From JACQKA01 sp964462785 (GTDB taxonomy: Bacteria > Patescibacteriota > Minisyncoccia > Phycocordibacterales > UBA2100): DNA of 58,285 nucleotides. The position numbers and the translations under genes are program-made. Below the pieces are notes generated by a model. That model searched no databases. It had not been told where the DNA came from and saw nothing but the letters and a program-made list of their open reading frames with translations. Shown here one piece after another: positions 26,684-35,201 of the stretch; positions within the stretch are counted from its first letter, which is position 1; every line of letters starts with the position of its first letter. The stretch spans positions 1 to 58,285 of the forward strand of contig CAYWZA010000004.1 in the NCBI GenBank assembly GCA_964462785.1, written 5' to 3'.

Positions 26684-29278
26684 CTACTTCACAAACGTGC
26701 TGGTGATGGTCTTTAAGTTTCCTGCGACATCTCGCGCTCGTATCCATGGCGTGCGCGTGCCGGCAGACATGCCTGCATACGACCAGATACCCTTGCATGT
26801 GGTCGTGGCGGCACAGGATGCGATGAGCGCGCCGGAGCTATTGGTCCTTCTGATAACTATTGATGTCACTCCCACATTATCGATTGCGTGTACGGCGATA
26901 TCTACGCCGCTAAATACCTTCTCGCCATACTTGGGAGTAAGGACGGTGACTATGGGCGGGGTTTTATCAATCACTTTCACCGAAATGACGCTCGATACTC
27001 CGACGTTCCCCGCGGCGTCATATGCCTTGCTTTGCAGCGTGTGCGTGCCCATGGTCGTCGAGGTTCCCGTAAACCAGACGAACGAATAGGGAGCGAGGGC
27101 ATCAGTCAAAAACAGAGCTCCATCTTTCCACAACTCCACTTTGGTTACTGCCTTGTTGTCTGAAGCGGTTGCGGTGATTGTGCTTGTTGCTGATATGGTC
27201 GCTCCATTGAGCGGTGCGGTGATCGCAGTCGTGGGCACGATGTTATCGGGCGGAACGGGAGCAATGGAGGTATAGGATGCCGACACTGATTTTTGGTGTG
27301 CTGGTATCAGCGGATCCGCGGCGCTCGTTGTAATAACATAGGTGCCGGTCAGTGCGTTTGCGTGGGGAGTGACGGTCAGTGTCGAAGTCGCAGATTTGCC
27401 TGGCAGTAGTGTGACGGTGGAGGTTGAGAGCGTACCTATCCATCCCGTGGGCAGCGCGCTCGACAAAGAGAATGTGGATTTCCCGCACAACACGTTGTCC
27501 GCATTGCTCAATGTAAGCGTGTAGTTCTTCATGACACCCGGAGCGCCGCTTTGTGACAGCGGCGAAACTGAAAGCCCCGGAGCGGACGGAACGCACTGCG
27601 GAGCTCCGAATTGCACGTTAAGGGTGACGCTGTCTGCGGTGTGGCTCATTTGCGTGACGGTGATGCCATTGGTGGGGTCGATGAAAGAAGTACCGTCTGA
27701 CAGTGGAGCATTGAGCGCGTTGTTGTCGCCAGGGGTGGTATCAATCAGCTGTGTCTGAGGAAACACGGGATAGATAGGGCTAATTGGATCGCTATTCCAT
27801 ATATGAATACTCGCTCCATTCAAAAATGCCGAGGGCAGATTTGTGTCGAAACCAATCGCCTTGCGATAGGAAACATAGTACCACTCGTTAGTATCCGCTT
27901 TTCGTATTTTAAGTATTTTAATGCCTGCCTCGTTCGTTTCTCCATGAGTAATCGTATACGCGCCGTTGGTTGTTACGGTTTGCATTTGACTTGTCGGGGA
28001 AAGCCACCCCACTCCAATTTTCTCAGGACCGTTAAAATGATTGTAGTGTTTCCAGCTATCGCCCATGACGCTCGACGGATCTCCATACTCGTCGATGGTG
28101 CAGTTTGTATATACGTGAACTGCGCTTCCCCCGCACTTGAGCCATCGAGCATGCATTGAACTAAGCGCGTGACCCATTTCGTGAGAAAACATACTTGCGT
28201 TCATGTAGGAGAAACTCCATCCGATGGTGACGGACGTGCCATCTCCCAATAAACTCCACGCGACGTCAGTGCAATCTGCAGGGCGACTATTCGCAATGTA
28301 AAATTTATGTGCATAGCTACTCACATCAATCCCTGCCGCGATAGCCATCTGATCTGCCGCCGGTCCCCACAAATCGTATGAATTGGGCCAGCACCCTGCA
28401 TTCGTATACGGCAAGGTGTACCATCCCGCCACATCGCCCTCAATGGACACTGCGCCAAACGATGTCTCCTTATAGAAAGTGCTGGTTGAACTGCTGTATG
28501 TAAACCAGGTTTGTGCAACTTGTGCAGGTGTCCATGGCTGCGTAACGCTGTTGGTGAAGTTTACTAGTATGACGAGGGTTTTGTGCGCCGCGGGAACGGC
28601 GGTCGTGGCAGCGCTGACGACCTGCGTGCCTCCGGTGCCATCCAAAAATTCGATTGGCACCAATTCGTTATCGATGCGTTTTCCATGCACCTTTACTGTT
28701 CTGCCTGTTATAAATGATGCGGGGGCATCACCCACAAAATGCACATGGTATAACTTTCGCCCTTGCGACGTTTCTACCTCAAGCTCATGGCGAGTGTATG
28801 TCGGCCCTTCGTCAAAACCATCAACATGCATGACGAGCGCCGTACCTTGCACATCAACATCCTCTTCAATAAGAGCTTGGAGCTGCGAGGGCAATTGCTT
28901 TCGCACATCATCTGACAGCGCGTGAAGCAGGAAGTTGCGCGGATTATTCTTTGCCTCTGCAACCAGTGCCGCTTTGCGTGTATGGGCAAGCGTCGATACC
29001 TCCGCGCTGATTTCTTTCCCCAAGGAACCCGGCTTCGTTGCGCGTAAGAATTGCGCATTGAGTTCGGCAAGCGCAGCTTGCGCCTGCGCCGCTCCTTGCC
29101 CCCCTTCACTAAATGTTACCCGGGGGATACTTGTGGCAGAAGCTGCCTGCACGGCGTGCGTCGCGTAGAAAAAAACCGCTACCAGCACGGTAACGTGTAC
29201 AAGCGACACGTGCGGAATACGATGCCACGCTCCGTATAGCGTACTTTTTTCAAGAAGGCGGTCATGTATTTGTTCCAT
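26684..29278 (-). CDS. Secreted M11/metzincin-like metalloprotease with Ig-like repeats
   Basis: A large exported protease of 864 residues. After a membrane or signal segment (about residues 25-43) and a propeptide-like region comes the zinc motif HEMGHALSSMH (HExxHxxxxxH, near residue 365) with a downstream SVMG Met-turn, as in gametolysin-type enzymes. The C-terminal third has a NEW3/NPCBM-associated-like beta domain and two Ig-like domains (SxxxITATASDNKAVTKVEL and a second one), which usually attach or extend enzymes at the surface. The in-frame start at 29356 is rejected because MEQIHDRLLEK at 29278 precedes the signal region directly. It starts 91 nt after trmD. Possible role in attacking or attaching to host cells is inference. 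Confidence 0.82.
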   Translation of the reverse strand: MEQIHDRLLEKSTLYGAWHRIPHVSLVHVTVLVAVFFYATHAVQAASATSIPRVTFSEGGQGAAQAQAALAELNAQFLRATKPGSLGKEISAEVSTLAHTRKAALVAEAKNNPRNFLLHALSDDVRKQLPSQLQALIEEDVDVQGTALVMHVDGFDEGPTYTRHELEVETSQGRKLYHVHFVGDAPASFITGRTVKVHGKRIDNELVPIEFLDGTGGTQVVSAATTAVPAAHKTLVILVNFTNSVTQPWTPAQVAQTWFTYSSSTSTFYKETSFGAVSIEGDVAGWYTLPYTNAGCWPNSYDLWGPAADQMAIAAGIDVSSYAHKFYIANSRPADCTDVAWSLLGDGTSVTIGWSFSYMNASMFSHEMGHALSSMHARWLKCGGSAVHVYTNCTIDEYGDPSSVMGDSWKHYNHFNGPEKIGVGWLSPTSQMQTVTTNGAYTITHGETNEAGIKILKIRKADTNEWYYVSYRKAIGFDTNLPSAFLNGASIHIWNSDPISPIYPVFPQTQLIDTTPGDNNALNAPLSDGTSFIDPTNGITVTQMSHTADSVTLNVQFGAPQCVPSAPGLSVSPLSQSGAPGVMKNYTLTLSNADNVLCGKSTFSLSSALPTGWIGTLSTSTVTLLPGKSATSTLTVTPHANALTGTYVITTSAADPLIPAHQKSVSASYTSIAPVPPDNIVPTTAITAPLNGATISATSTITATASDNKAVTKVELWKDGALFLTDALAPYSFVWFTGTSTTMGTHTLQSKAYDAAGNVGVSSVISVKVIDKTPPIVTVLTPKYGEKVFSGVDIAVHAIDNVGVTSIVIRRTNSSGALIASCAATTTCKGIWSYAGMSAGTRTPWIRARDVAGNLKTITSTFVK

Positions 29279-29369
29279 ATTGGGTGGTCTGTGCACACCA
29301 ATATAGTAAGCACCCGGAGTCTTCGAAATCTCTGTGTGAGTATGAGTATAGTGCACAACCCAACTGTAT

Positions 29370-30029
29370 TTATACCGCCCTCTTCCACTCCTCTATCTTT
29401 GCGTGGTTACCGGAGAGCAGTACTTTCGGTACGCGATGCGACTTCCCTTTCCATTTCAATATTTCGGGGCGCGTGTATACCTCGGAGCTTGAGACGCGCT
29501 CGTCTTCGCGCGATTCCTCTTTCCCAAGGACTCCTTCGATGTTGCGTGCAATCGCATCAATCATGATTGCTGCAGGCAATTCGCCACCGGTGAGTATGTA
29601 CGGACCAATCGAGATGTGTTTTGCTTTAAGAATTTTCGCCACCCGCGCATCTACTCCTTCGTAATGCCCCGCAATAAAGACGATATTTTTTGCTTTCGCG
29701 AGCTGCTTCGCCATAGGCTGATCAAACTGTTTGCCTGAGGGGGAAAAGAAAAAAATGTCTGCTTTTTTTCCCTTGGTCGCTGCAGCAACTGCTTTGAGAA
29801 ACGGCTCGGGCGCGAGCACCATGCCAGGGCCGCCGCCATACGGGCGGCGATCAACGCGTTCCTTTCTATCCTTTACATAGTCGCGGGGATTATAAAAAGA
29901 AATCTTGAATTTTGCCTTCTCGCCCTTTCTTGGCTTCCCGCTTTTTAACTGCGCACGCCCTAAAATCGACGCCGAAAGATACGGCTCGATAGATTCCGGA
30001 AACAGCGTGATGATATGGAAATGAATCAT
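29370..30029 (-). CDS. trmD: tRNA (guanine-N1-)-methyltransferase
   Basis: Methylates G37 of tRNAs, using S-adenosylmethionine bound in a trefoil knot. The N-terminus IHFHIITLFPES, the RPYGGGPGMV segment, GHYEGVDARV and the knot motif SIGPYILTGGELPAAIMIDAIARN are all present. The length of 219 residues is normal to slightly short. The ATG at 30029 is chosen, since it begins the family sequence and lies 9 nt after TATACT; starts at 30038 and 30086 are in frame but would fall in or before the promoter. Divergent from a small membrane protein gene. Confidence 0.95.
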   Translation of the reverse strand: MIHFHIITLFPESIEPYLSASILGRAQLKSGKPRKGEKAKFKISFYNPRDYVKDRKERVDRRPYGGGPGMVLAPEPFLKAVAAATKGKKADIFFFSPSGKQFDQPMAKQLAKAKNIVFIAGHYEGVDARVAKILKAKHISIGPYILTGGELPAAIMIDAIARNIEGVLGKEESREDERVSSSEVYTRPEILKWKGKSHRVPKVLLSGNHAKIEEWKRAV

Positions 30030-30034
30030 GTTTG

Positions 30035-30062
30035 ACATAGTATATTGTTGTGGTAATGTGTC
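30035..30062 (+). promoter_or_regulatory. Promoter of 30087 gene, overlapping trmD control region
   Basis: TTGACA, 16-nt spacer, TAATGT on the plus strand, starting a few bases upstream of the trmD start codon on the other strand. The trmD -10 (TATACT on the minus strand) lies within this spacer, so the two promoters overlap face to face. Confidence 0.5.
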
Positions 30063-30086
30063 AACAGATAGCATGATGAGGCGCAC

Positions 30087-30317
30087 ATGTTGGAGATACT
30101 ACGCCCCTTAACGATCGAGGAGCGAATTTGGCGAAGTGCGATTGGCATCGCGCTCTGCGTGTTGTCGATGGCGATTTCGGTCGCGATCGGCAATCCAGAA
30201 GGACCTGATGTGGTTCTCCAGATTATCCTTCTAATTCTCGGGCTCCAGTTGTTTTTCATGTGGGGCATGGGTTGCCTGCTCACGGCGAGTGGGCTCGTAG
30301 GTTACACCTTAAAATGA
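30087..30317 (+). CDS. Small two-helix membrane protein
   Basis: The 76-residue product has two hydrophobic helices (about 18-36 and 45-70) after a charged N-terminus. The layout resembles small DUF2892-like proteins but I cannot assign it. GAGG lies 6 nt before the ATG. A terminator follows within 25 nt. Confidence 0.6.
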   Translation: MLEILRPLTIEERIWRSAIGIALCVLSMAISVAIGNPEGPDVVLQIILLILGLQLFFMWGMGCLLTASGLVGYTLK

Positions 30318-30340
30318 GTCTCGCTATGCGTCAGATGATC

Positions 30341-30371
30341 GACCGCGCTTTCGAGCGCGGTCTTTGCTTTT
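30341..30371 (+). terminator. Terminator of small membrane protein gene
   Basis: GACCGCGCT-TTCG-AGCGCGGTC followed by TTTGCTTTT. Confidence 0.85.
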
Positions 30372-30376
30372 CACGC

Positions 30377-30403
30377 ACAAACCCCGCCAAAGGCGGGGTT
30401 TGT
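30377..30403 (-). terminator. Terminator of khpA-like gene
   Basis: ACAAACCCCGCC-AAA-GGCGGGGTTTGT, 12-bp perfect stem 16 nt after the minus-strand stop. T-runs are short on both sides. Confidence 0.75.
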
Positions 30404-30418
30404 CTTTGTGTAATTTGT

Positions 30419-30730
30419 TTACGCGTCCAAGTCAGCAATCGCCTCTTCGACGCTCTTTTCTGTGCGTTCGAATGCGCGGGTACCGCCTTCGGGCTCGTTG
30501 ATTTTGAGGTTGACGCGGGCGTCGTTCTTCATGCCGACGACGCGCAAGAGTGTGCGAATCGCTTTCGCGGTTGCACCTGCGCGGCCGACGACCTTGCCCA
30601 TGTCGTCTTTGTGAACGGTGAGAGTGAGAAGCACTCCCATCTCATCCACCTTGCGAGTAATCTGCACGGTCTCCGGGTGTTCCACCAATCCTTTCACCAC
30701 ATACTCCAGAAACTCTTGATCTCGTTCCAT
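30419..30730 (-). CDS. khpA: KH-domain RNA-binding protein (KhpA-like)
   Basis: Small RNA-binding protein of the KhpA/YlqC family. The N-terminus DQEFLEYVVKGLVEHPE and the KH core GKVVGRAGATAKAIRTLL are typical. It is 103 residues, about 25 longer than usual, due to a charged C-terminal tail. In many bacteria khpA lies in an rpsP-rimM-trmD operon; here trmD is 390 nt away on the same strand but separated by an opposite gene, so the linkage is only partly kept. A weak TAGCAT hexamer ends 7 nt before the ATG. Confidence 0.88.
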   Translation of the reverse strand: MERDQEFLEYVVKGLVEHPETVQITRKVDEMGVLLTLTVHKDDMGKVVGRAGATAKAIRTLLRVVGMKNDARVNLKINEPEGGTRAFERTEKSVEEAIADLDA

Positions 30731-30854
30731 GTTTCCAATGCTACCTATGCTGATTAAATTCGACGTGATGCCAAAGCATCATTGTTTCTTCATTATACAC
30801 CATTCATACCTTGCGGTCAATGGCAGTTTGTGGCGCGAAAAATGCACCCCAACC

Positions 30855-30878
30855 GAAGCGTGCCGCGAAGCACGCTTC
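30855..30878 (-). terminator. Hairpin after nrdJ
   Basis: GAAGCGTGC-CGCGAA-GCACGCTTC, 9-bp perfect stem about 30 nt past the nrdJ stop on the minus strand. The T-run is weak, so termination is probable but not certain. Confidence 0.5.
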
Positions 30879-30906
30879 AGAAAGTAGTTCTTAGTAGTGG
30901 TTATTC

Positions 30907-33258
30907 TTACAGGATCTCGCACACGCCGCCTGCACACGCGAGCTCTTTTTTTTGTTCTGTTTCGTCTTTCTTTTCGTAGGTGACAATTTTTGAGTAGTCT
31001 ATGTGCTCCATTCTATTCATCAGCTCTTCGTATTTCTCCTTGCCGCATGGCTCCATCGGCGCAAGACGATACATATGATCCGAGCGCGGCAGGAATGCGA
31101 GTCCGCCGAGGATGTCCCAATTTTCGTAGAGCCAATGCGCCACCGCAATCCACTCCCCTTCACCCACAGAGATCGTCACCGAAGGATTGTGCTCAGTGAA
31201 ATTGAGTTTGACCATCTTCCAATATTCGAGCTGCTCGATCGCGGTAAGATCATCTTTGTAGACAGACCCCTTTGGCGATTTCACGGGGAACTCAAGCACG
31301 TAGGTGTTTGCGTTTTCTGCTGTCTGCCCTACCTCAGGGTGGAACGGCACACCTTGATCGCGCAGCATTTTAAAGAGCGAGTCGGTCGAGGAGATGCGAA
31401 TGCGCTGGATATAATACGGAGCAAAGCGGGGGTGCATGCCGGAGGCGTTGTCGAAGGTCTTTGACACAGTTCCTGACGGCTTCACACAGGTGACTGACAT
31501 AGATGCGTTGATGCCAAAACGTTTTGCATATTTTTTGTTCGCCTCCACTGCCGCTTCACGCATTTTTTTCATAGTCCTTGGATTCCTAAACGCCGCCGAA
31601 TCCCACTGCCCCGTTGCCGAAACACCGAGTAAACGCTCCGCCTTGCAATTATCCGTCCATTCTTTGGAAAGATAGTTGAAATTAACCAACGTGGATTGAT
31701 AGGTGCCCAGCAATGCCGCAATTTTTGACTTGCGAACGAGCGTTGCTTCAGTGTCATTTGAACGGCAGATGACCTCAGATAGATTGCAAAACTGCTTGCT
31801 CTGCAATGTGATCTCCCCGCATGGGTTGGTGCCGATTTGCGGCAGCTTGCCGCTGTTTTTCTTCTTGAGATATTCGAGGCGGCGCTTCGGCATCGTCTTT
31901 TCAAGCGCTGCGCGATTGAAAATGCCGCGCTCGCCTGTCTTTGCCTTCATGAGCGAAACCCACTCATCCATAAATTCTTCGTTGGTCGGCTTGACCTCAT
32001 ACACTGCGGAGTTGTTCGCAATGGAGCGATGCTGATCGGTGAGATAGAACTGCCCCTTTTTCGCATCGCGGAGGAGCTCATCGTCGAGATCAGAGAGCGA
32101 GATCATCGCGGAGCGACGCACACCGCCGGCAACCACGCACTCTCCAATTTTGCAGATAACGTCGTGCGCATCGATGGTGCGCAGTCGCCTTCCTTGGCGT
32201 GCGAAAATTTTCTCGCGCGCAAAGGCAAGCAAGTTGCGGAGCGGGTCTGGACCGGAGCTTTTGCCTCCCATCGTCTTCAGTCGCGCACCGGCGGGGCGCA
32301 ATTTAGAGAAATCGAATTCGAGATCCTTGCCCGCATACCAGGTGGTGAGCCCGAGCGTGAGCGCATCGCCCCATCCTTCGGCGGTATCGACAACAACATG
32401 CGCGGGAATTCTTTCTCCTGTTTGCTTTTGTATCTGAGGAAGCTGCTCGATATTTTGATGTTCGACGCTGTAGCCCACGCCGCATCCGCGCATCGAGAGA
32501 TACATAATCTCTGCGAAATCGCGCAGCTGCGTCGGTGCGATGAACGAGCAGTTGTATACGCAGGTGTTGCAGCGCTCTGCGGCAGGGCCGGCAAACTGCA
32601 TCGCACGCATTGAGGGCATCACCTCCTGCTTCAGAATCGCTTCGCGCACTTCTGCATATTCGGCGGTAGTGAGTTTGTCGCCGAGATTCTTTTTCATGAA
32701 ATTGACGTAACGATCCACTGTCTCAATCCACGTCTCGCGGCGCTGCTCACCCTCGATCCACTTTGCGTACGTGCGCAAGTAGACGAACTCTCCGAGTGGA
32801 TTGTTCTTGAAATATTTCTTGCTCTCCTCGGCAAGCTTCTTCACATGCGCCGGCACGGTGCCGTGCTCTTTGCGCATGCGTGCACGCTCTGCTCTATAGA
32901 GGATGTAGGACTTGGCAGTCGTCACGTAATCAGAAAGGATGAGCTGCTTTTCCACCTCATCTTGGCACGCCTCAACGTTGGGAAGAAAATTCTTGTATTT
33001 CCTAGCGATTTGCATCATCTCTGAGGCAACTTTGTGTGCAACCAACATGGCTTCTTCCGACGATCCTTCGCCCGTTGCTGTCATCGCCTTTGTGATGGCA
33101 GTCACCACCTTTTCAAACTGGAACGGTACGATGCGCCCGTCGCGTTTTTGGATACGCGGGAGATATTTCTCGTAAAGCTTAACGGCGCTATTACCGCCAC
33201 TCATCTTCCGCACGGGGGCTCCTACATCACCTGCCATTTTGGTTGCAGTTTTTGTCAT
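30907..33258 (-). CDS. nrdJ: Adenosylcobalamin-dependent (class II) ribonucleotide reductase
   Basis: Reduces ribonucleotides to deoxyribonucleotides. The N-terminal ATP-cone (RDGRIVPFQFEKVVTAITKAM) is followed by a class II catalytic core with QFAGPAAERCNTCVYNCSF, MRGCGVGYSVEH, the active-site NPCGEI and PSGTVSK, and it ends with the redox pair CAGGVC near the C-terminus. The layout resembles the monomeric B12-dependent enzyme of lactobacilli. The length is 783 residues. ATG 33258 is used; a TTG two codons upstream is possible. No cobalamin synthesis gene is visible, so the cofactor would have to be imported. No partner beta subunit lies nearby, in keeping with class II. Confidence 0.93.
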   Translation of the reverse strand: MTKTATKMAGDVGAPVRKMSGGNSAVKLYEKYLPRIQKRDGRIVPFQFEKVVTAITKAMTATGEGSSEEAMLVAHKVASEMMQIARKYKNFLPNVEACQDEVEKQLILSDYVTTAKSYILYRAERARMRKEHGTVPAHVKKLAEESKKYFKNNPLGEFVYLRTYAKWIEGEQRRETWIETVDRYVNFMKKNLGDKLTTAEYAEVREAILKQEVMPSMRAMQFAGPAAERCNTCVYNCSFIAPTQLRDFAEIMYLSMRGCGVGYSVEHQNIEQLPQIQKQTGERIPAHVVVDTAEGWGDALTLGLTTWYAGKDLEFDFSKLRPAGARLKTMGGKSSGPDPLRNLLAFAREKIFARQGRRLRTIDAHDVICKIGECVVAGGVRRSAMISLSDLDDELLRDAKKGQFYLTDQHRSIANNSAVYEVKPTNEEFMDEWVSLMKAKTGERGIFNRAALEKTMPKRRLEYLKKKNSGKLPQIGTNPCGEITLQSKQFCNLSEVICRSNDTEATLVRKSKIAALLGTYQSTLVNFNYLSKEWTDNCKAERLLGVSATGQWDSAAFRNPRTMKKMREAAVEANKKYAKRFGINASMSVTCVKPSGTVSKTFDNASGMHPRFAPYYIQRIRISSTDSLFKMLRDQGVPFHPEVGQTAENANTYVLEFPVKSPKGSVYKDDLTAIEQLEYWKMVKLNFTEHNPSVTISVGEGEWIAVAHWLYENWDILGGLAFLPRSDHMYRLAPMEPCGKEKYEELMNRMEHIDYSKIVTYEKKDETEQKKELACAGGVCEIL

Positions 33259-33440
33259 GCGCAAATCAACTAGCTGTTAATATCAATAGTGTATCGCGCG
33301 CCCAAAAAAGCAGGATGTGGATAGCATTAATGCGTCACGAGCGCAGAAAATTTCAATACTTTTTACGAGGGAGGAGGGGGTCGGCGAAGGCATCAAAAAG
33401 TGCAGATCGTTGCGGGCGTCTATGTCGCACAATATTCGAT

Positions 33441-33627
33441 AGCGCCGGTTGGCATGTGGTCTGAGTGAGCATCGCGCACCACGGGGTACTTCTTGTTTTC
33501 TAATTAGTCATAAGAAAACAATGTCGCAGCGTGTATACATGCGTGCCTTGCCAGCGCAGTGGTGATACAGTCCGAAGTTACCAAAAGCTATCAGGCTCCC
33601 GAAGACCAGCATGCCAACCGGCGCGCT
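33441..33627 (+). ncRNA. Candidate structured RNA, copy 2 (unnamed family)
   Basis: The ends AGCG-CCGGTTGGCATG and CATGCCAACCGG-CGCGCT pair in a long outer stem that continues into GGTCT/AGACC. The conserved core 33529-33607 matches copy 1 at 6822-6900. Compared with copy 1 it carries an insert of about 67 nt after GGTCT, which contains a perfect TTGTTTTCT/AGAAAACAA hairpin. A weak promoter is possible (TTGCGG at 33410-33415 with an AT-rich -10 near 33431-33438), which would start the RNA at about 33441. It lies between nrdJ and the DUF192 gene, both on the other strand. Orientation is from G-U pairs kept in the small hairpin. Confidence 0.6.
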
Positions 33628-33630
33628 GCT

Positions 33631-34122
33631 TCAGAGTACGTCTGCTAAATCAACCAGATCGCTCGCGTTCACGTTGCGCTCTTCCACAAAGCCACTGCGC
33701 GTCTCGAGCACATAACGCGCCGGCGCGCGCGGGGTGAATACTTGCGGGAATGATTCGGGCGTCGCATGTTGCACGATATCGATAATGCGCCCTTCCGCAT
33801 CTATCCAGATAATGTCGATAGCAAATTTCATGTCTTTCATCCAGATGCCGTAGGTATCGTCTTGATCAAACACAAAGAGCATACCGGTGCCGGGAGGTAA
33901 CCGATTGAAAACGGAAAGTCCTTTCTGCTGCTCTTCCGGCGTGTCGGCTATATACACCCGCACCGGCACCCCGCCTATGTGCGCAATAGGCAAATATGTC
34001 CCCTGCGGTGTGTACGGCAACAGCACCGGATCATTCGTGCCCCACGAAAGGTATATCAATCCGCCCATCAGCATCAAAAGCCCCGTCGCAAACACCGTCA
34101 TCCGCATGCCGAGATGGTTCAT
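33631..34122 (-). CDS. DUF192-family exported protein
   Basis: The 163-residue product has an N-terminal membrane anchor or signal (about residues 9-28) followed by a DUF192 domain, recognised from VRVYIADTPEEQQKGLS, GMLFVFDQDDTYGIWMKDMKFAIDIIWID and the RYVLETRSGFVE ending. The biological role of the family is poorly known; some members are encoded near cold-shock or archaeal lipoprotein genes. TACACT ends 6 nt before the ATG, so translation is probably leaderless. Confidence 0.88.
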   Translation of the reverse strand: MNHLGMRMTVFATGLLMLMGGLIYLSWGTNDPVLLPYTPQGTYLPIAHIGGVPVRVYIADTPEEQQKGLSVFNRLPPGTGMLFVFDQDDTYGIWMKDMKFAIDIIWIDAEGRIIDIVQHATPESFPQVFTPRAPARYVLETRSGFVEERNVNASDLVDLADVL

Positions 34123-34201
34123 TTAAAAAGTGTATCATGCCCTATTTGTGTTTGTTGGCACAGTTTGTTAGATTTCTTGCAGAAAACTTGGAGCAAAACG
34201 G

Positions 34202-34591
34202 ATGGGTTGTCTGTTCTGTGATAGGCACGATTCTTCAAAAAATAAGATTATTGCTGAAAATGAGCACGCATATGCGCGCTGGGACAATTTTCCCGTGAGC
34301 GACGGGCACGCAGAGGTGGTGCCTAAGCGACACGTAATTTCTTTTTTTGATCTAACGGAAACAGAACTACTGTCCATGTTTGCACTACTAAAAGTGGTGG
34401 TGGAGAAACTCGAACTTGAACCCGCCACCTCTTCCGTTCCTGATGGATACAACATAGGCGTCAATGACGGCGCGGCTGCGGGGCAAACGGTGCATCACTG
34501 CCACTTACATTTGATACCCCGCCGTGAGGGCGACATACCGAATCCGCGTGGCGGCGTGCGCAACATCATCCCTGGAAAGGGAGACTACTGA
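34202..34591 (+). CDS. HIT-family nucleotide hydrolase/transferase
   Basis: The 129-residue protein has the histidine triad HHCHLHLIPR near the C-terminus, the N-terminal CLFC zinc-type pair and the HAEVVPKRHV segment typical of Hint/FHIT-like enzymes, which hydrolyse nucleoside phosphoramidates or dinucleoside polyphosphates. GGAG lies 9 nt before the ATG. Monocistronic with a strong terminator. Confidence 0.93.
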   Translation: MGCLFCDRHDSSKNKIIAENEHAYARWDNFPVSDGHAEVVPKRHVISFFDLTETELLSMFALLKVVVEKLELEPATSSVPDGYNIGVNDGAAAGQTVHHCHLHLIPRREGDIPNPRGGVRNIIPGKGDY

Positions 34592-34594
34592 CGC

Positions 34595-34626
34595 AAAACA
34601 CGCAGCCAACTGGCTGCGTGTTTTTA
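34595..34626 (+). terminator. Terminator of HIT gene
   Basis: AAAACACGCAGCCA-AC-TGGCTGCGTGTTTTT, perfect stem with T-run. Confidence 0.9.
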
Positions 34627-34651
34627 ATTTCCTAATAGATTTTCAAGAAAA

Positions 34652-35062
34652 TCAGACCATCCACACCAAGACTTTCGCCATCACGATCGTGCTCACGAGC
34701 CAGTAGGCACCGTTGAGCGCAAACAGGTTCCATGACTTCTGCTCCCACAAGACTGACCCAAGCATGATCGGCATCTGGAATCCGAGCCATGCCCAGAATC
34801 CAAGCTGAATTGCTCCCATCATGTCTACTGCGCCCCATACCGCGACAAAGTGAGCAAGCACATACGCGGTGACAAGTGAACCCACAAAACCAGAGACCAT
34901 CGACTGCACCATCTTCTTCTTTCCCGCCTCTGCCGCGCTCGGTGATATGCCCGACCAGCGCATCCACATAATGCCGAAGACGCTCGGGTGATACCACACG
35001 AATCCGACGATAAAACTCGCGACTGCCGCCACGAGCACTGCCATATAATTGACTTCTATCAT
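34652..35062 (-). CDS. DUF1761-family membrane protein
   Basis: The 136-residue product has four membrane helices and the DUF1761 pattern: an early FIVGFVWYHPSVFGIMWM and a later GFWAWLGFQMP with conserved Trp. Function unknown. The control region is striking: a TATAGT -10 (35084-35089), then a perfect palindrome GGGGATATCCCC (35070-35081) just before the start codon, and a motif shared with the SWIB gene. The ATG at 35062 is used; an ATG at 35044 would be shorter. Confidence 0.82.
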   Translation of the reverse strand: MIEVNYMAVLVAAVASFIVGFVWYHPSVFGIMWMRWSGISPSAAEAGKKKMVQSMVSGFVGSLVTAYVLAHFVAVWGAVDMMGAIQLGFWAWLGFQMPIMLGSVLWEQKSWNLFALNGAYWLVSTIVMAKVLVWMV

Positions 35063-35069
35063 ATAAAAT

Positions 35070-35081
35070 GGGGATATCCCC
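35070..35081. promoter_or_regulatory. 12-bp perfect palindrome GGGGATATCCCC
   Basis: Lies between the -10 element and the DUF1761 start codon on the minus strand. Suits a dimeric repressor site. Confidence 0.5.
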
Positions 35082-35083
35082 TT

Positions 35084-35109
35084 ACTATATTATTAATACC
35101 TTCAGTATA
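35084..35109 (-). promoter_or_regulatory. Upstream box shared with the SWIB gene
   Basis: Read on the minus strand: TATACTG, then GGTATTAATAATATAGTAA. The SWIB gene (38768) has TATACTG and GGTAGTTAATAATTTAGTAA at the same kind of position. It includes a TATAGT -10. Confidence 0.5.
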
Positions 35110-35201
35110 ACGCGCCCCTCATTGCGCGCGAGCATTAAACATGCTGCTGTGTATAGCACTTGAGGGTGCGTGTTACATGCTAAAATGGACGCAATATCAT
35201 C

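Noticed and set aside
33441..33627. A cobalamin riboswitch upstream of nrdJ
   Set aside because: Tempting because nrdJ needs B12, but the conserved pairs fit the opposite strand, no B12 box is seen, and the second copy is not near any such gene.
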